DNA of 64,000 nucleotides from Planktothrix sp. FACHB-1365 (GCF_014697575.1 NZ_JACJSC010000002.1:186001-250000), one strand, 5' to 3'. Shown: positions 25,900 to 35,292, counted from the stretch's first letter. The notes: generated from the sequence alone by a model not told the origin. Numbers and translations are program-made.

Positions 25900-28785
25900 A
25901 TGAGCGAAAGAGCAAGTTTACTTCAACGCTGCTATCAGGGCTTGGCCAACATTCCGATCCGAGTGTTGCTGACAGTTCCATTTATGTTGCAATTGGTGGG
26001 AGCGGTTGGGATAGTCGGTTATTTGTCCGATCGCAGTGGACAGCAATCAGTCAGGGAACTGGCAGACCAACTCACGCAACAGGTATCGCTACGGATTCAC
26101 GATCGCCTCACCATCTACCTGCACACCCCCCAAGACGTTGTAGCCGCAAACTATTTGGCAGTACAGCAGGGAACCCTTGACCTGAAAAACTTTGAGCAGC
26201 TACAACAGCAATTTTGGCAACAAGTTACCCTTAACCCCTTAATCGAAGGTGTCCTCTTTAGCAACGAGGAAGCAGAAGTCATTGCTTATGGTCGTTTTCA
26301 GAGTGAAGAAATTGTCAAAGAATCGGAAAAAGTTACTGGGGAAAACTTGTCGGTTAGTATGCCTTTTTTCTATAGCTTGAAAAGTAACGATCTCGGTAAA
26401 CGGAAATATTATTTGGTTGACCCCAAAGGCAATCCTCGCAAACTCATCTATACCTTCAAGATTGATAACCGCATAGCTCCTTGGTATCGCTATGGCAAAG
26501 CTGCTCGTCAACAAACTTGGTCGCCCATTTGTGTTTACAAGATTTTACCGACTTTAGGAATTTACGCCCTCACTCCCATCTACGACGCTACCGGAAAATG
26601 GCGGGGGGTTTTTGCTTCTGATTTTACCCTGGCTGCACTCAATACCTTTCTGAATCAGCTAAAATTCTCACCCTCTGGACAGACTTTTATCATGGAGCGT
26701 TCTGGCAATTTGGTTGCCACATCTACCCTAGAGCTACCCTTTGTGAAGCCAGCTTTAGGGGAACCAACGCGATTATTAGCGGTAAATAGCAAGGATACCC
26801 GAACACGAGATATTGCTCGGCAACTTACCCACAAATTTGGCAACTTGAGTACCCTGCAAACAACCCAACAACTGACGCTGATGAGTAACCACGAGCGGCA
26901 GTTTGTCCGGGTGACTCCTTACCAAGATCCATACGGGTTGGATTGGCTGGTGGTGGTGATCATTCCCGAATCCGATTTCATGGCAGACATTCATGCTAAT
27001 ACCCAGCGAACCTGGCTGTTGTGTGGGCTAACTTTAGTCGTGGCAGCAGGGACAGGAATGTTGAGTGCGCGTTGGATTGCTATCCCCATTCGTCGCTTGC
27101 AGCAAGTCGCAGAAGCTCTTGCCGAAAGACAGTTAGATTATCCAGTTGAAATCTCTGGAGTCGGTGAAGTAGCACGGCTGACGATCGCGTTTCAACGGAT
27201 GGCGCATCAGCTTAAAACGTCGTTTCGATCGCTGCAAGAGAGCGAACAACGATTTGAGCATCTTCTGCACAACGTTCCAGTGGGAATCAGCGTCTTTGAT
27301 AGCACCGGAAATCAAATTTTACTCAATCAACTCGGTGAAACGATTTTAGGGCGAGGAAATCTTCCCAACTTGTCCCTTGAACAACTATCCGCAGCCTATC
27401 AAATTTATCAAGCAGGAACTAATCAACTTTATCCTGTAGACCAGTTGCCAGTTACACAAGCACTGCTCGGCGAGACAACTTTCGTAGATGATATCGAAAT
27501 CGAAGTCAAGGGTGAGCGAGTAGCCCTGGAGATTCATGCCATTCCGTTTTTTGATGCAGCAGGCAATCTTCTCTATGCTATTCTTGCCTTTCAAGATATC
27601 ACGAAACGACGACAAGCCGAGCGGATTTTAACCGATTATTCCAGAGAGCTAGAACACCAGATTGCCGAACGCACCCAGGAACTCCAACGCAGTGAAGAAC
27701 GGTTTCGCAGCTCCTTTGAAGATGCTCCTATCGGCATGGCATTAGTAGCGCTTGAGGGTCAATTTATTCGTGTCAATCGATCGCTTTGTCAAATCCTGGG
27801 TTACTCTCAAGAGGAATTGCTGACCAAAACTTTTCCAGAAATTACCCATCCTGATGATGTGGCAACGAATTTAGAGCAAGTACAAAGAGCGATCACAGGT
27901 GAAATTAACATCTACCAAGTGCAGCAGCGGTATTTGCATCAACAAGGTCATATTGTCTGGGTTCTGGTGAATGTATCGCTTGTCCGAGATAGCCGGAAAG
28001 ATCCTATTTACTTTATTGCCCAAATTCAAGATATTAGCGATCGCTATGCGATCGAACAAATGAAAAATGAATTTATCTCCATTGTCAGTCACGAACTACG
28101 AACTCCCCTGACTGCCATTCACGGTTCTCTCGGTATCTTGGAATCAAGACTCTATCACAACAATTCTGAAAAGTTTAACCATCTGATTTCAATTGCTCTT
28201 AATAATAGTGAGCGACTGGTGCGATTGGTGAATGATATCCTCGATTTAGAACGATTGGAGTCGCAAAAAACCGAGTTGGTGAAGGAAGCTTGTGAGGTGA
28301 CGGATCTGATCGAGCAAGCCGTTGAAACTGTGCAGCCTCTAGCGGATACTGCTAAAATCCATCTGGATTGGACACCGCTTGCTGTCTCGGTATGGGCTGC
28401 ACCAGACGCGATCGTGCAAACCTTAACCAACCTGTTGAGTAATGCTATCAAGTTTTCGCCTGCGGGTAGTACAGTATCAATAAAAGCAGAGGTTGTCGAA
28501 GCGATGGAGAAAGTCAGGGAGAACACCCATACTCCACTACCTTATATTCTCTTTTCTACTTGCGATCGCGGACGAGGGATTCCTGCGGATAAACTCGAAA
28601 CAATTTTTGGTCGATTTCAGCAGGTGGATGTACAAGATTCCCGACACAAGGGAGGAACGGGGTTAGGACTTGCTATTTGCAAGAGTATCGTTCAACAGCA
28701 CCAGGGACAGATTTGGGTAGAGAGTGTGTGGGGCACAGGAAGCACCTTTTATTTTACCTTACCCGTTCAGCCACAAGGGGAATGA
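25900..28785 (+). CDS. Cache-HAMP-PAS-PAS sensor histidine kinase
   Basis: The protein has 961 residues. A transmembrane helix lies at about 20-42, an extracytoplasmic Cache region at 45-365 (WYRYGKAARQQTWSP, TPYQDPYGLDWLVVVIIPE), a helix at about 370-392, HAMP at 393-445, PAS at about 455-570, coiled coil, and a second PAS/PAC at about 600-710. HisKA follows with His731 in SIVSHELRTPLTAIHG, then HATPase_c with NLLSNAIKFSP, DRGRGIPADKLETIF and [13 protein letters not shown]. No receiver domain is attached, so a partner regulator is needed. Its DNA is visibly richer in G+C than the neighbouring genes, hinting at transfer. A second copy of its 3' end lies at 29889-30053. Confidence 0.93.
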   Translation: MSERASLLQRCYQGLANIPIRVLLTVPFMLQLVGAVGIVGYLSDRSGQQSVRELADQLTQQVSLRIHDRLTIYLHTPQDVVAANYLAVQQGTLDLKNFEQLQQQFWQQVTLNPLIEGVLFSNEEAEVIAYGRFQSEEIVKESEKVTGENLSVSMPFFYSLKSNDLGKRKYYLVDPKGNPRKLIYTFKIDNRIAPWYRYGKAARQQTWSPICVYKILPTLGIYALTPIYDATGKWRGVFASDFTLAALNTFLNQLKFSPSGQTFIMERSGNLVATSTLELPFVKPALGEPTRLLAVNSKDTRTRDIARQLTHKFGNLSTLQTTQQLTLMSNHERQFVRVTPYQDPYGLDWLVVVIIPESDFMADIHANTQRTWLLCGLTLVVAAGTGMLSARWIAIPIRRLQQVAEALAERQLDYPVEISGVGEVARLTIAFQRMAHQLKTSFRSLQESEQRFEHLLHNVPVGISVFDSTGNQILLNQLGETILGRGNLPNLSLEQLSAAYQIYQAGTNQLYPVDQLPVTQALLGETTFVDDIEIEVKGERVALEIHAIPFFDAAGNLLYAILAFQDITKRRQAERILTDYSRELEHQIAERTQELQRSEERFRSSFEDAPIGMALVALEGQFIRVNRSLCQILGYSQEELLTKTFPEITHPDDVATNLEQVQRAITGEINIYQVQQRYLHQQGHIVWVLVNVSLVRDSRKDPIYFIAQIQDISDRYAIEQMKNEFISIVSHELRTPLTAIHGSLGILESRLYHNNSEKFNHLISIALNNSERLVRLVNDILDLERLESQKTELVKEACEVTDLIEQAVETVQPLADTAKIHLDWTPLAVSVWAAPDAIVQTLTNLLSNAIKFSPAGSTVSIKAEVVEAMEKVRENTHTPLPYILFSTCDRGRGIPADKLETIFGRFQQVDVQDSRHKGGTGLGLAICKSIVQQHQGQIWVESVWGTGSTFYFTLPVQPQGE

Positions 28786-28882
28786 TCGAGAGAATGGGAA
28801 ATTTTCTCCTTCTCATATATTTCTTATATTTTTCCTCTACCTTGCTTAGTTGATAGACCTTCTTGAGTAAGAGGACAATGTA

Positions 28883-28987
28883 ATGTTGACAAGCGAGCAT
28901 TCCAAAAGATTAGCTTCTACTAAAACCTTGCCAATAGTTAACAGCTACAATGAAACAGATGCAAATAATTTTAAATTTATGTTTTGA
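28883..28987 (+). other. 34-codon open frame with good ribosome site, out of frame with hydroxylase
   Basis: An ATG at 28883 preceded by AGAGGA encodes MLTSEHSKRLASTKTLPIVN and ends FKFMF with a TGA at 28985. It overlaps the hydroxylase start in another frame and looks like a genuine protein N-terminus. It may be the original beginning of the hydroxylase, separated by a frameshift near 28980, or a short upstream leader frame. Confidence 0.35.
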
Positions 28988-29813
28988 GATTGAATTTTAT
29001 CTCAAGATTGCTATTAGTTGCACAATAGTTCAGCAGGTATTCTATTTTCTGTTAAACAATGTCGAACTCAACTTTTTAACAGAGGTGCTGTTGTACTGGT
29101 TCGTTGGTTCAATATCATTTTATTTACTTGGTATTCTCATTGAGAAAGGAATCAAAAGCAACGATATTTTGCGGGATAAACTGACTGCAAGGGTTAAGCC
29201 AGTAAAAAAGCAAGCATTTCCTTCATTTACCCTAAAAGGAATCATTACAGGGGAAATTAAAGCTTTTATATCCGCGTTAATAATTCTATATCTAGCTCCC
29301 GAAGTTCATAGAGGAAATAGCTTACTCCTCAATCTGGGATGGTTTTTGATGAGAATAGTTGCTGCTGATTTCTGTTTTTACGTCGCCCATTGGCTCTTGC
29401 ATAAAAAATTCTTGCTGAAAATCCATCTTAAACATCATGAGTTTCGTGATTCATCAAGTTTTGTCGCTGGACATAAGAGCCTTATTGAATATATTATTGT
29501 CACCATCACAGACGTTTTGCCTATCTTTATATTTGGATATGACATCACTCAAATCTGTGCCTGGACTGTTATAGGCAATGCTTACAATTTAGAAGGTCAT
29601 AGTTCTTTGTCAATATTTTTCATTCCCTCAGATTTTCACGATCTTCATCACAGTGATTTTAAGGGAAACTATGGGATTCACGGATTTTGGGACAGGGTAT
29701 TTAACACACTGAATCCTCCTACAAAGAAGCCAGGAATTATGTTCCCTGTGAGTCTTCTTGAGAAGAGAATCATCAAGTCTTCTATTAGTGTGGCTGACGC
29801 ACCCTCTGATTAA
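28950..29813 (+). CDS. Fatty acid hydroxylase / sterol desaturase superfamily membrane enzyme
   Basis: The product has 287 residues with several hydrophobic helices and the eight-histidine di-iron pattern of PF04116: HWLLH, HLKHHEF, GHSS and HDLHHSDFKGNYG. Members are membrane di-iron oxygenases acting on lipids or carotenoids; the substrate here is unknown. The start is doubtful: the first residues (MKQMQIILNLC) have no clear ribosome site, and a well-initiated 34-codon frame precedes and overlaps it out of frame, so the annotated protein may be a 5'-shortened version. The gene sits alone between two copies of the kinase 3' region (28638-28855 and 29889-30121), as if inserted there. Confidence 0.8.
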   Translation: MKQMQIILNLCFEIEFYLKIAISCTIVQQVFYFLLNNVELNFLTEVLLYWFVGSISFYLLGILIEKGIKSNDILRDKLTARVKPVKKQAFPSFTLKGIITGEIKAFISALIILYLAPEVHRGNSLLLNLGWFLMRIVAADFCFYVAHWLLHKKFLLKIHLKHHEFRDSSSFVAGHKSLIEYIIVTITDVLPIFIFGYDITQICAWTVIGNAYNLEGHSSLSIFFIPSDFHDLHHSDFKGNYGIHGFWDRVFNTLNPPTKKPGIMFPVSLLEKRIIKSSISVADAPSD

Positions 29814-29888
29814 AGTCAAGGGGATTCTCAAGCATCTGTTACGAGGCAGACTGAAGCCCTGGTTCTCCAGCTTTCTTCGAGCTTCTTC

Positions 29889-30053
29889 GACTCCCGACAC
29901 AAGGGAGGAACGGGGTTAGGACTTGCTATTTGCAAGAGTATCGTTCAACAGCACCAAGGACAGATTTGGGTAGAGAGTGTCTTGGGAGCCGGAAGCACCT
30001 TTTATTTTACCTTACCAATTAACCAGGAAGCGGTATCTTTGGCAGGGGAATGA
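29889..30053 (+). pseudogene. Orphan duplicate of a histidine kinase C-terminus
   Basis: The frame reads [20 protein letters not shown], continues through a G2-box end and finishes [11 protein letters not shown] with a stop at 30051-30053. It is nearly base-identical to 28638-28766 in the intact kinase gene, but the last codons differ (LGAGST against WGTGST, and another tail). Similarity continues past both stops, through a CTCATAT- and CTACCTT-containing stretch, to about 30121. It has no start or kinase core and should be non-functional. Confidence 0.85.
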
Positions 30054-30120
30054 CATCAGAAAATCAGAAATTTTCTTTTTCTCATATTTTTCATATATTT
30101 TTCCACTACCTTACTTATTG

Positions 30121-30234
30121 ATGCTTAACTGGCATAGCGATCGCCGTGATGAAGAAACCAATCCACTTAATGTAGAAACTTGTTTTGATGTGGAGACAGA
30201 ACGGTTGCTCAAACTGTTCGAACAACTGGCTTGA
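30121..30234 (+). other. Short 37-codon frame, possibly a gene remnant
   Basis: ATG at 30121 starts MLNWHSDRRDEETNPLNVET and ends LLKLFEQLA with a stop at 30232-30234. A HIP1 octamer is inside. There is no recognisable family and no clear ribosome site. It follows the kinase-repeat end and precedes the methyltransferase gene, so it may be a leftover of the original downstream gene. Confidence 0.3.
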
Positions 30235-30279
30235 GATTTTATATACCAAAAACCCATTAATCGAGGTTTCTAAAAAACA

Positions 30280-30951
30280 ATGGAAAGTACAAATATTTAC
30301 GAACAGGAAAAAGGTCTGGCAATTCTTGAATATCAGAATTATCCTGAAGCGATTCAAGAATATATGGCACTGGAGGAAGCTTTTCTATTAAAGCATTTGC
30401 AAGGAGCTAAAAGTCTGCTAGAAATAGGCTGTGGAGATGGTCGGTATCTGAAGATGCTTGCCCCAGTTGTGGGAGAAATACTCGGCATTGACTATGCTGA
30501 ATATCTGGTCAATGTTTCCAGAAACAGAACCAAGAATTTGCATAATGTTGATGTGATTCTTATGAATGCCAAGGATTTACCATCTCTTCTGTCTAAGACC
30601 TATCAATTTGCCACTTTAGCTTGGAATACCATTGGTAATATGTCCCCAGAAATTCATCCAGATGTGTTTAGGGGGCTGAGTCAATGGGTTGAAGAAAAAA
30701 TTTTTATTTCCACCTATCAATGCAGTGATGCCGTCATGCAGGAAAGATTGAAACTGTACGAAAATTGTGGCTACAAAGTAAATAGTATTAATGGAAATAA
30801 GGTGATTATGGAAGATGGACAACATACTGCTTATGCTTATCCCCTCAACTATTTTCAAGAGTTACTGGAGTCTAATCATTTCTCAATGGAAACTTACGCT
30901 CTAGGTTTTTGTGGGGTAATGATTGTAGGAACTAACCAGAATTTTAGGTAA
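30280..30951 (+). CDS. Class I SAM-dependent methyltransferase
   Basis: The protein has 223 residues and a Rossmann methyltransferase core: motif I LLEIGCGDGRYL, acidic motif ILGIDYAEYL and the adenine-pocket MNAKDL. The C-terminal half is not diagnostic. The ATG has GAGG 15-18 bases upstream. It is the first gene of a same-strand series (76 bp to the SerC-like gene) that includes a second, two-domain methyltransferase, PanD and a butyrobetaine-hydroxylase-like enzyme. I infer a small amine or amino-acid substrate from this context only. Confidence 0.8.
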   Translation: MESTNIYEQEKGLAILEYQNYPEAIQEYMALEEAFLLKHLQGAKSLLEIGCGDGRYLKMLAPVVGEILGIDYAEYLVNVSRNRTKNLHNVDVILMNAKDLPSLLSKTYQFATLAWNTIGNMSPEIHPDVFRGLSQWVEEKIFISTYQCSDAVMQERLKLYENCGYKVNSINGNKVIMEDGQHTAYAYPLNYFQELLESNHFSMETYALGFCGVMIVGTNQNFR

Positions 30952-31027
30952 AAATTAATCGGAATTTTATAAAACTTAACTAAATAGCTCGGAATTAATC
31001 AGTTGCTACCCAAAAATTATCAAAAAC

Positions 31028-32179
31028 ATGATATTTCCCCCAGAAACTCAAGTACAAAAAAACTTTTTTGATCGTCGGGCGATCAACTTTTATGCTGGCC
31101 CTGGTGCTATCCCTTTACCCGTTTTGGAAAGAGTTCATGCAGAACTGTTTAACTTCAATGGTACGGGGATGAGTGTGATGGAATTAAGCCATCGCAGTGA
31201 TGAGATTCAATTTATCATTGATGATAGTGCTGAACGCATTAAGAAGTTGATGGGTTTAGATGATCAATTTGAGATTATCTTCCTCCAAGGTGGAGGATCA
31301 TTGCAATTTCTCATGGTTCCCATGAATTTCTCTCAACCAGGTGATCAAATTGATTATATCGATACGGGATATTGGACAGGAAAAGCGATTCGCTCTGCAC
31401 AAAGTTTAGGGAGAGACTTAAAAATTATCGCTTCATCATCTGATTATAACCACACCTCTGTTCCCAACTTAAATCAGATTCATACCCGTCCGGGCGCTAA
31501 GTTTCTTCACCTTTGTAGCAATAACACCGTTGTTGGTACTCAATTTCATAGCTTTCCAGAAATTCCGATTCCGGTGATTGCTGACATGAGTTCCGATTTT
31601 ATGAGTAAGCAGATTGATGTTAGCAACTTGAGTGTTATTTACGCCCATGCTCAAAAAAATGTTGGACTCGCCGGGACTACTATTGTCTTAATTCGCAAAG
31701 AAATGTTGACCAAAATTTGCGAGGGCCTACCTGAATTTTTCGACTACCGCACCCATATTAAAAGCAAGTCTAATTATCATACTCCGCCCTGCTTTTCAAT
31801 TTATATCACTTGGCAGATTTTACGATGGATTGAAGAAGATATCGGGGGACTGGAAAAGCTAGGAAAAATTAACCAGAAGAAGGCTTCATTACTTTATGAT
31901 TTTATTGATTCAACGTCTTTATTTCATTGTCCTGTAGAGCCATCTTCCCGTTCTCAAATGAATGTGGTTTTTACAATTCCAAATGAAAGCCTAGAAAAAC
32001 AGTTTATTTACGAAACTTCTCAAGCGGGAATCATTGGAGTAGCCGGACATCGCACTAGAGGAGGATGTCGGGTTAGTCTTTATAACGGTGTCACCCTAGA
32101 AGCAGTAGAAACGCTGATATTATTTATGAAAAAATTTGCCAAGCAGCACTCGAACTCAGTAACTCAAGTTATTATTTAG
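31028..32179 (+). CDS. serC: Phosphoserine aminotransferase-like enzyme
   Basis: The protein has 383 residues and SerC-type fold-type I PLP features: INFYAGPGAIPLPVLERV, GMSVMELSHRS, IFLQGGGSLQFLMVPMN, Lys210 in YAHAQKNVGLAG (Schiff base), and GVAGHRTRGGCRVSLYNG at the C-terminus. SerC makes phosphoserine from 3-phosphohydroxypyruvate and glutamate. It has a longer N-terminus than E. coli SerC. It lies 11 bp before the two-domain methyltransferase gene, so they are surely co-transcribed. It may simply supply serine, or may have been recruited to make a dedicated amino acid for the methylation cluster; no substitution proves either. Confidence 0.88.
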   Translation: MIFPPETQVQKNFFDRRAINFYAGPGAIPLPVLERVHAELFNFNGTGMSVMELSHRSDEIQFIIDDSAERIKKLMGLDDQFEIIFLQGGGSLQFLMVPMNFSQPGDQIDYIDTGYWTGKAIRSAQSLGRDLKIIASSSDYNHTSVPNLNQIHTRPGAKFLHLCSNNTVVGTQFHSFPEIPIPVIADMSSDFMSKQIDVSNLSVIYAHAQKNVGLAGTTIVLIRKEMLTKICEGLPEFFDYRTHIKSKSNYHTPPCFSIYITWQILRWIEEDIGGLEKLGKINQKKASLLYDFIDSTSLFHCPVEPSSRSQMNVVFTIPNESLEKQFIYETSQAGIIGVAGHRTRGGCRVSLYNGVTLEAVETLILFMKKFAKQHSNSVTQVII

Positions 32180-32190
32180 GTACAAAAACA

Positions 32191-33597
32191 ATGAAATTAA
32201 AAAAATTCACCGAAGCAGAAACCGAAGCATTTTACGATAGTGAAGATAGTCTATATCGAAGTTTCTGGGATGAAGAAGGCAGTCTCCATTGGGGGTATTT
32301 TGACAACTTAGAAGACTCTCAGCCTGAAGAGTTTATTAAGGCTTGTCAACGATGGAATCACTATATGCTCGAACAAAGCAAAATTGATGCCTCTTCCAAG
32401 GTGTTAGATATTGGTTGTGGCAATGGTAACACCGCGATTTGGCTGGCGCAACAAACGGGTTGTGAAGTTGTTGGCATCGATCTAAGCGGTGTGCGAGTTA
32501 ATAATGCTCAAGAAAAAGCTAAAAATTATCCTCACCTGCATATTTCCTTCGAGAAAGCATCTGCAACTAACTTACCTTATGACGATAATTCCTTTACCCA
32601 TGTTTGGAGTCAAGCCACAATTTATCACATTCCGCAAAGGGAGAAAGCATTACAAGAAATTCAGCGAGTTCTTCAAGAAGGGGGAATATTTCTCTTTGAT
32701 GATTTGATAACGCCTACCCCAGAAATTAGCCCTTCGGGTTGGCAATATGTTTACGAAAGATTACTTTTTGAACCTACTTTTAGCTTTGAGAGTTATGCAG
32801 ATTTCCTCAGTCAGTTAGGCTTATTGGTTAGGGAAAAAGTAGACTTGAGCAACCACCTCAAAAAAAGCTATGAATTGCTCTCTCAACTGGCTTTTGAAAA
32901 ATATCCAGATTTAAGCATAGCATATCAAAAAATGTGCGAGGCTATTGATAAAAGGGAGTTAGGATGGGGATTTTATCTTTGTACGAAAGTTAGCGATCGC
33001 TTAACTTGGATTTACGAAACAAATGATAAAGAAACCTTACGGAATAAGTACAATGCTTGGGCGAGAATCTATGATCAAGAATTAGATGAATCCTATCGGG
33101 TTTCTCCGATTAATTCAGCCCAAACTTTAGCCCAATTCTTGCCCCAAAAAGATGCAATCATCCTCGATGCTGGTGCAGGTACAGGAATGGTGGGAGAAGC
33201 GCTTGCCGAACTTGGATATACCCAAATTGTAGGAGTCGATCTTTCCGAGGAAATGCTAGAAATTGCTCGAAAAAAACAAGTTTATCGGGATTTGTACCTG
33301 GGAAACTTAGAAGAAAAATCCCTAAAAACATTTGACAAGGAATCATTTGATGCCATTATTTCTGTAGGCGTTTTCACCTTTGGTCATGTTCATCCCCAAG
33401 CTTTAAAAAATTTATCTTCTTTGTTAAAGTCTGGAGGCTATTTTCTCCTAACGGTGCGAGAAGACTACTACAATACTAATGAATCTTTAAAACAGGTGCT
33501 AGAAGAGTTGTCATGGCGTTTAATTGAGCGGAAGGAATTTAATGCCTTTGAAGTAGAACCTATGTATGCTTTTCTGTGGCAAAAACCTAACTCTTGA
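32191..33597 (+). CDS. Two-domain SAM-dependent methyltransferase
   Basis: The protein has 468 residues with two complete methyltransferase domains. Domain 1 (about 1-270) starts FYDSEDSLYRSFWDEEGSLH, as in sarcosine/dimethylglycine or phosphoethanolamine methyltransferases, with motif I VLDIGCGNGNTAIWLA and VVGIDLSG. Domain 2 (about 285-468) has ILDAGAGTGMVGEALAEL, IVGVDLSEEML and a late SGGYFLLTVRE. Fused pairs of this kind carry out successive N-methylations in betaine synthesis in some organisms; whether the substrate here is glycine, beta-alanine or another amine is not known. It lies between the SerC-like and PanD genes. Confidence 0.85.
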   Translation: MKLKKFTEAETEAFYDSEDSLYRSFWDEEGSLHWGYFDNLEDSQPEEFIKACQRWNHYMLEQSKIDASSKVLDIGCGNGNTAIWLAQQTGCEVVGIDLSGVRVNNAQEKAKNYPHLHISFEKASATNLPYDDNSFTHVWSQATIYHIPQREKALQEIQRVLQEGGIFLFDDLITPTPEISPSGWQYVYERLLFEPTFSFESYADFLSQLGLLVREKVDLSNHLKKSYELLSQLAFEKYPDLSIAYQKMCEAIDKRELGWGFYLCTKVSDRLTWIYETNDKETLRNKYNAWARIYDQELDESYRVSPINSAQTLAQFLPQKDAIILDAGAGTGMVGEALAELGYTQIVGVDLSEEMLEIARKKQVYRDLYLGNLEEKSLKTFDKESFDAIISVGVFTFGHVHPQALKNLSSLLKSGGYFLLTVREDYYNTNESLKQVLEELSWRLIERKEFNAFEVEPMYAFLWQKPNS

Positions 33598-33650
33598 CAC
33601 CAATTTGCACAATCAAATCCCAACTATCAAAAGAAAATTGAGGAAAAATC

Positions 33651-34121
33651 ATGGCTACAATTAAACTGATGCACGCCAAACTTCATCGAGTTCGGGTAAC
33701 AGAGGCTAACCGTCATTATGTGGGTAGTGTCACCATTGATCAAGACTTACTGAAACAAGTCGGTATTTTGCCTTTAGAAGAAGTGGAAATTGTTAATATT
33801 GACAATGGAAATCGCTGGTCAACTTATGTTTTACCAGGAGAATCTGGATCGGGTCAAATTTGTCCCAATGGTGGCGGGGCACTATTGTGTCAAGCTGGAG
33901 ATACTTTGATAATTTGGGCAAATGAACATCGGGAACGTTCTGAAGTTTTGCTGTATGGACATGAAGCGCGGGTACTAATCGCGGATGAAAATAATTGCCC
34001 TCAAGAAGTATTCTGTCAAACCCTAATTCCCAAGGGAGAAACCCTGGAATACAACGGTTATCAAACCATAAACGGGAAAGAATCCCTAAAAGATAAATTA
34101 GAGGTGCTGTTAAAGTCCTAA
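33651..34121 (+). CDS. panD: Aspartate 1-decarboxylase
   Basis: PanD makes beta-alanine from L-aspartate with a pyruvoyl group formed by self-cleavage. The cleavage site Gly25-Ser26 (YVGSVTID) is intact, as are [32 protein letters not shown] and the Tyr/Arg neighbours. At 156 residues it is longer than the E. coli enzyme because of a C-terminal extension normal in cyanobacteria. Beta-alanine normally goes to pantothenate. Here the gene sits between a double methyltransferase and a butyrobetaine-hydroxylase-like gene, 53 and 79 bp away, so methylation of beta-alanine is an attractive inference. Confidence 0.95.
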   Translation: MATIKLMHAKLHRVRVTEANRHYVGSVTIDQDLLKQVGILPLEEVEIVNIDNGNRWSTYVLPGESGSGQICPNGGGALLCQAGDTLIIWANEHRERSEVLLYGHEARVLIADENNCPQEVFCQTLIPKGETLEYNGYQTINGKESLKDKLEVLLKS

Positions 34122-34200
34122 AATCAGCCCGAAAAACCTGATTTCTAAAGTGGGCAACCAGCCCACAAAACCTCAATTAACTAAACTATCATTCATCACA

Positions 34201-35292
34201 ATGTTCAACCCTAATTATCTCACAGTTGAAGACAAACGCTTTCATTACATTTGGTTACGCGATAATTGCCTTTGTCCCCAGTGTCGCCATCCCACTTCTT
34301 TCCAGAAAATTCATAATATTAGCGATCGCACCACTCCTCCCAAACCTTTATCCGTAGAATTAGGGGAAGAAGAATTAACGATCGACTGGGATGAAAACCC
34401 ATCCCATCAGAGTATTTTTCCCCTTTCTTGGTTGATGATTCATGCTTACGATCAACCCCATCGTCGGAGTGAAAAGGGGAAAGAAGAAAAATTTCTCTGG
34501 GACAAAAGCCGGATCGAAGCTTACTCACCCCAGTATCATGATTTTCCCAATTGCGATCGTACCTCCTGGGTTAAGGAACTTTTCCAGCTAGGATTTACTG
34601 TCCTAGAAAACATGAAATTAGAGGAATTAGCGCCTTTTCTCGCCGACAACATCGGGCCAATCTATCACACCGAATACGGAGCTTTTGCTCCGGTAAAATT
34701 CAAACCAGGAGCGAATGATTTAGGAGAAACGGGTTATCCCCTATCACCCCACACCGATTACCCGAATCGGTATAATCCCCCCTTGATAGTCTGTTTTTAC
34801 ATGGTAGAAAATACGGTACTGGGTGGGGAAAGCATTCTAGTAGATGGGTTTCGCATCGCCCAAGACTTTCGTAAAGATCATCCAGAATACTTTCAAATTT
34901 TAGCCCAAACCCCGATCCAGTTTCAACAGTTTTACATAGAGTTTCAATATTATTACCAGCGCACACAAACCATCTTAAAACTTGATTACCAAGGAGAAGT
35001 AGAGGAGATTAACTTTGGTCACTCCCATGCCTATAATTGGAATTTATCTTTTGATAAAATGGAACCCTTTTATACAGCTTACTCGGCATTTTTTCGTTAT
35101 ATCGAAAATCCCGATTACCAATACTGTATCCGCCTCCAACCTGGCAATTGTTTGTTAATGCAAAACGCGAGAATTCTTCACGGACGTAAAGCTTTCAGTG
35201 CTAACTCCGGTAGCCGACATCTTGAGGTCGCTTATTTGGCTTGGGACTACTTTACGGGACGGCATAATTTTGAGCAGTTTAAGCACTTTTAA
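34201..35292 (+). CDS. Gamma-butyrobetaine hydroxylase-like Fe(II)/2-oxoglutarate dioxygenase
   Basis: With the ATG at 34201 (17 codons inside a longer frame) the protein has 363 residues. The N-terminal DUF971-type zinc domain has YIWLRDNCLCPQCRHPTS, the signature of butyrobetaine and trimethyllysine hydroxylases. The TauD-like domain has the iron motif HTDYPN (His184, Asp186) and the distal His in RILHGRKAF, with an Arg soon after for 2-oxoglutarate. These enzymes hydroxylate trimethylammonium acids (carnitine synthesis). No other carnitine gene is present, so the substrate may be another betaine made by the neighbouring methyltransferases. It is the last enzyme of the cluster before an MscS channel. 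Confidence 0.85.
   Translation: MFNPNYLTVEDKRFHYIWLRDNCLCPQCRHPTSFQKIHNISDRTTPPKPLSVELGEEELTIDWDENPSHQSIFPLSWLMIHAYDQPHRRSEKGKEEKFLWDKSRIEAYSPQYHDFPNCDRTSWVKELFQLGFTVLENMKLEELAPFLADNIGPIYHTEYGAFAPVKFKPGANDLGETGYPLSPHTDYPNRYNPPLIVCFYMVENTVLGGESILVDGFRIAQDFRKDHPEYFQILAQTPIQFQQFYIEFQYYYQRTQTILKLDYQGEVEEINFGHSHAYNWNLSFDKMEPFYTAYSAFFRYIENPDYQYCIRLQPGNCLLMQNARILHGRKAFSANSGSRHLEVAYLAWDYFTGRHNFEQFKHF

Noticed and set aside
29977-30234. 85-codon frame starting MSWEPEAPF
   Set aside because: It reads the kinase-end duplicate in a shifted frame. The in-phase reading gives the kinase C-terminus, so this frame is a by-product.
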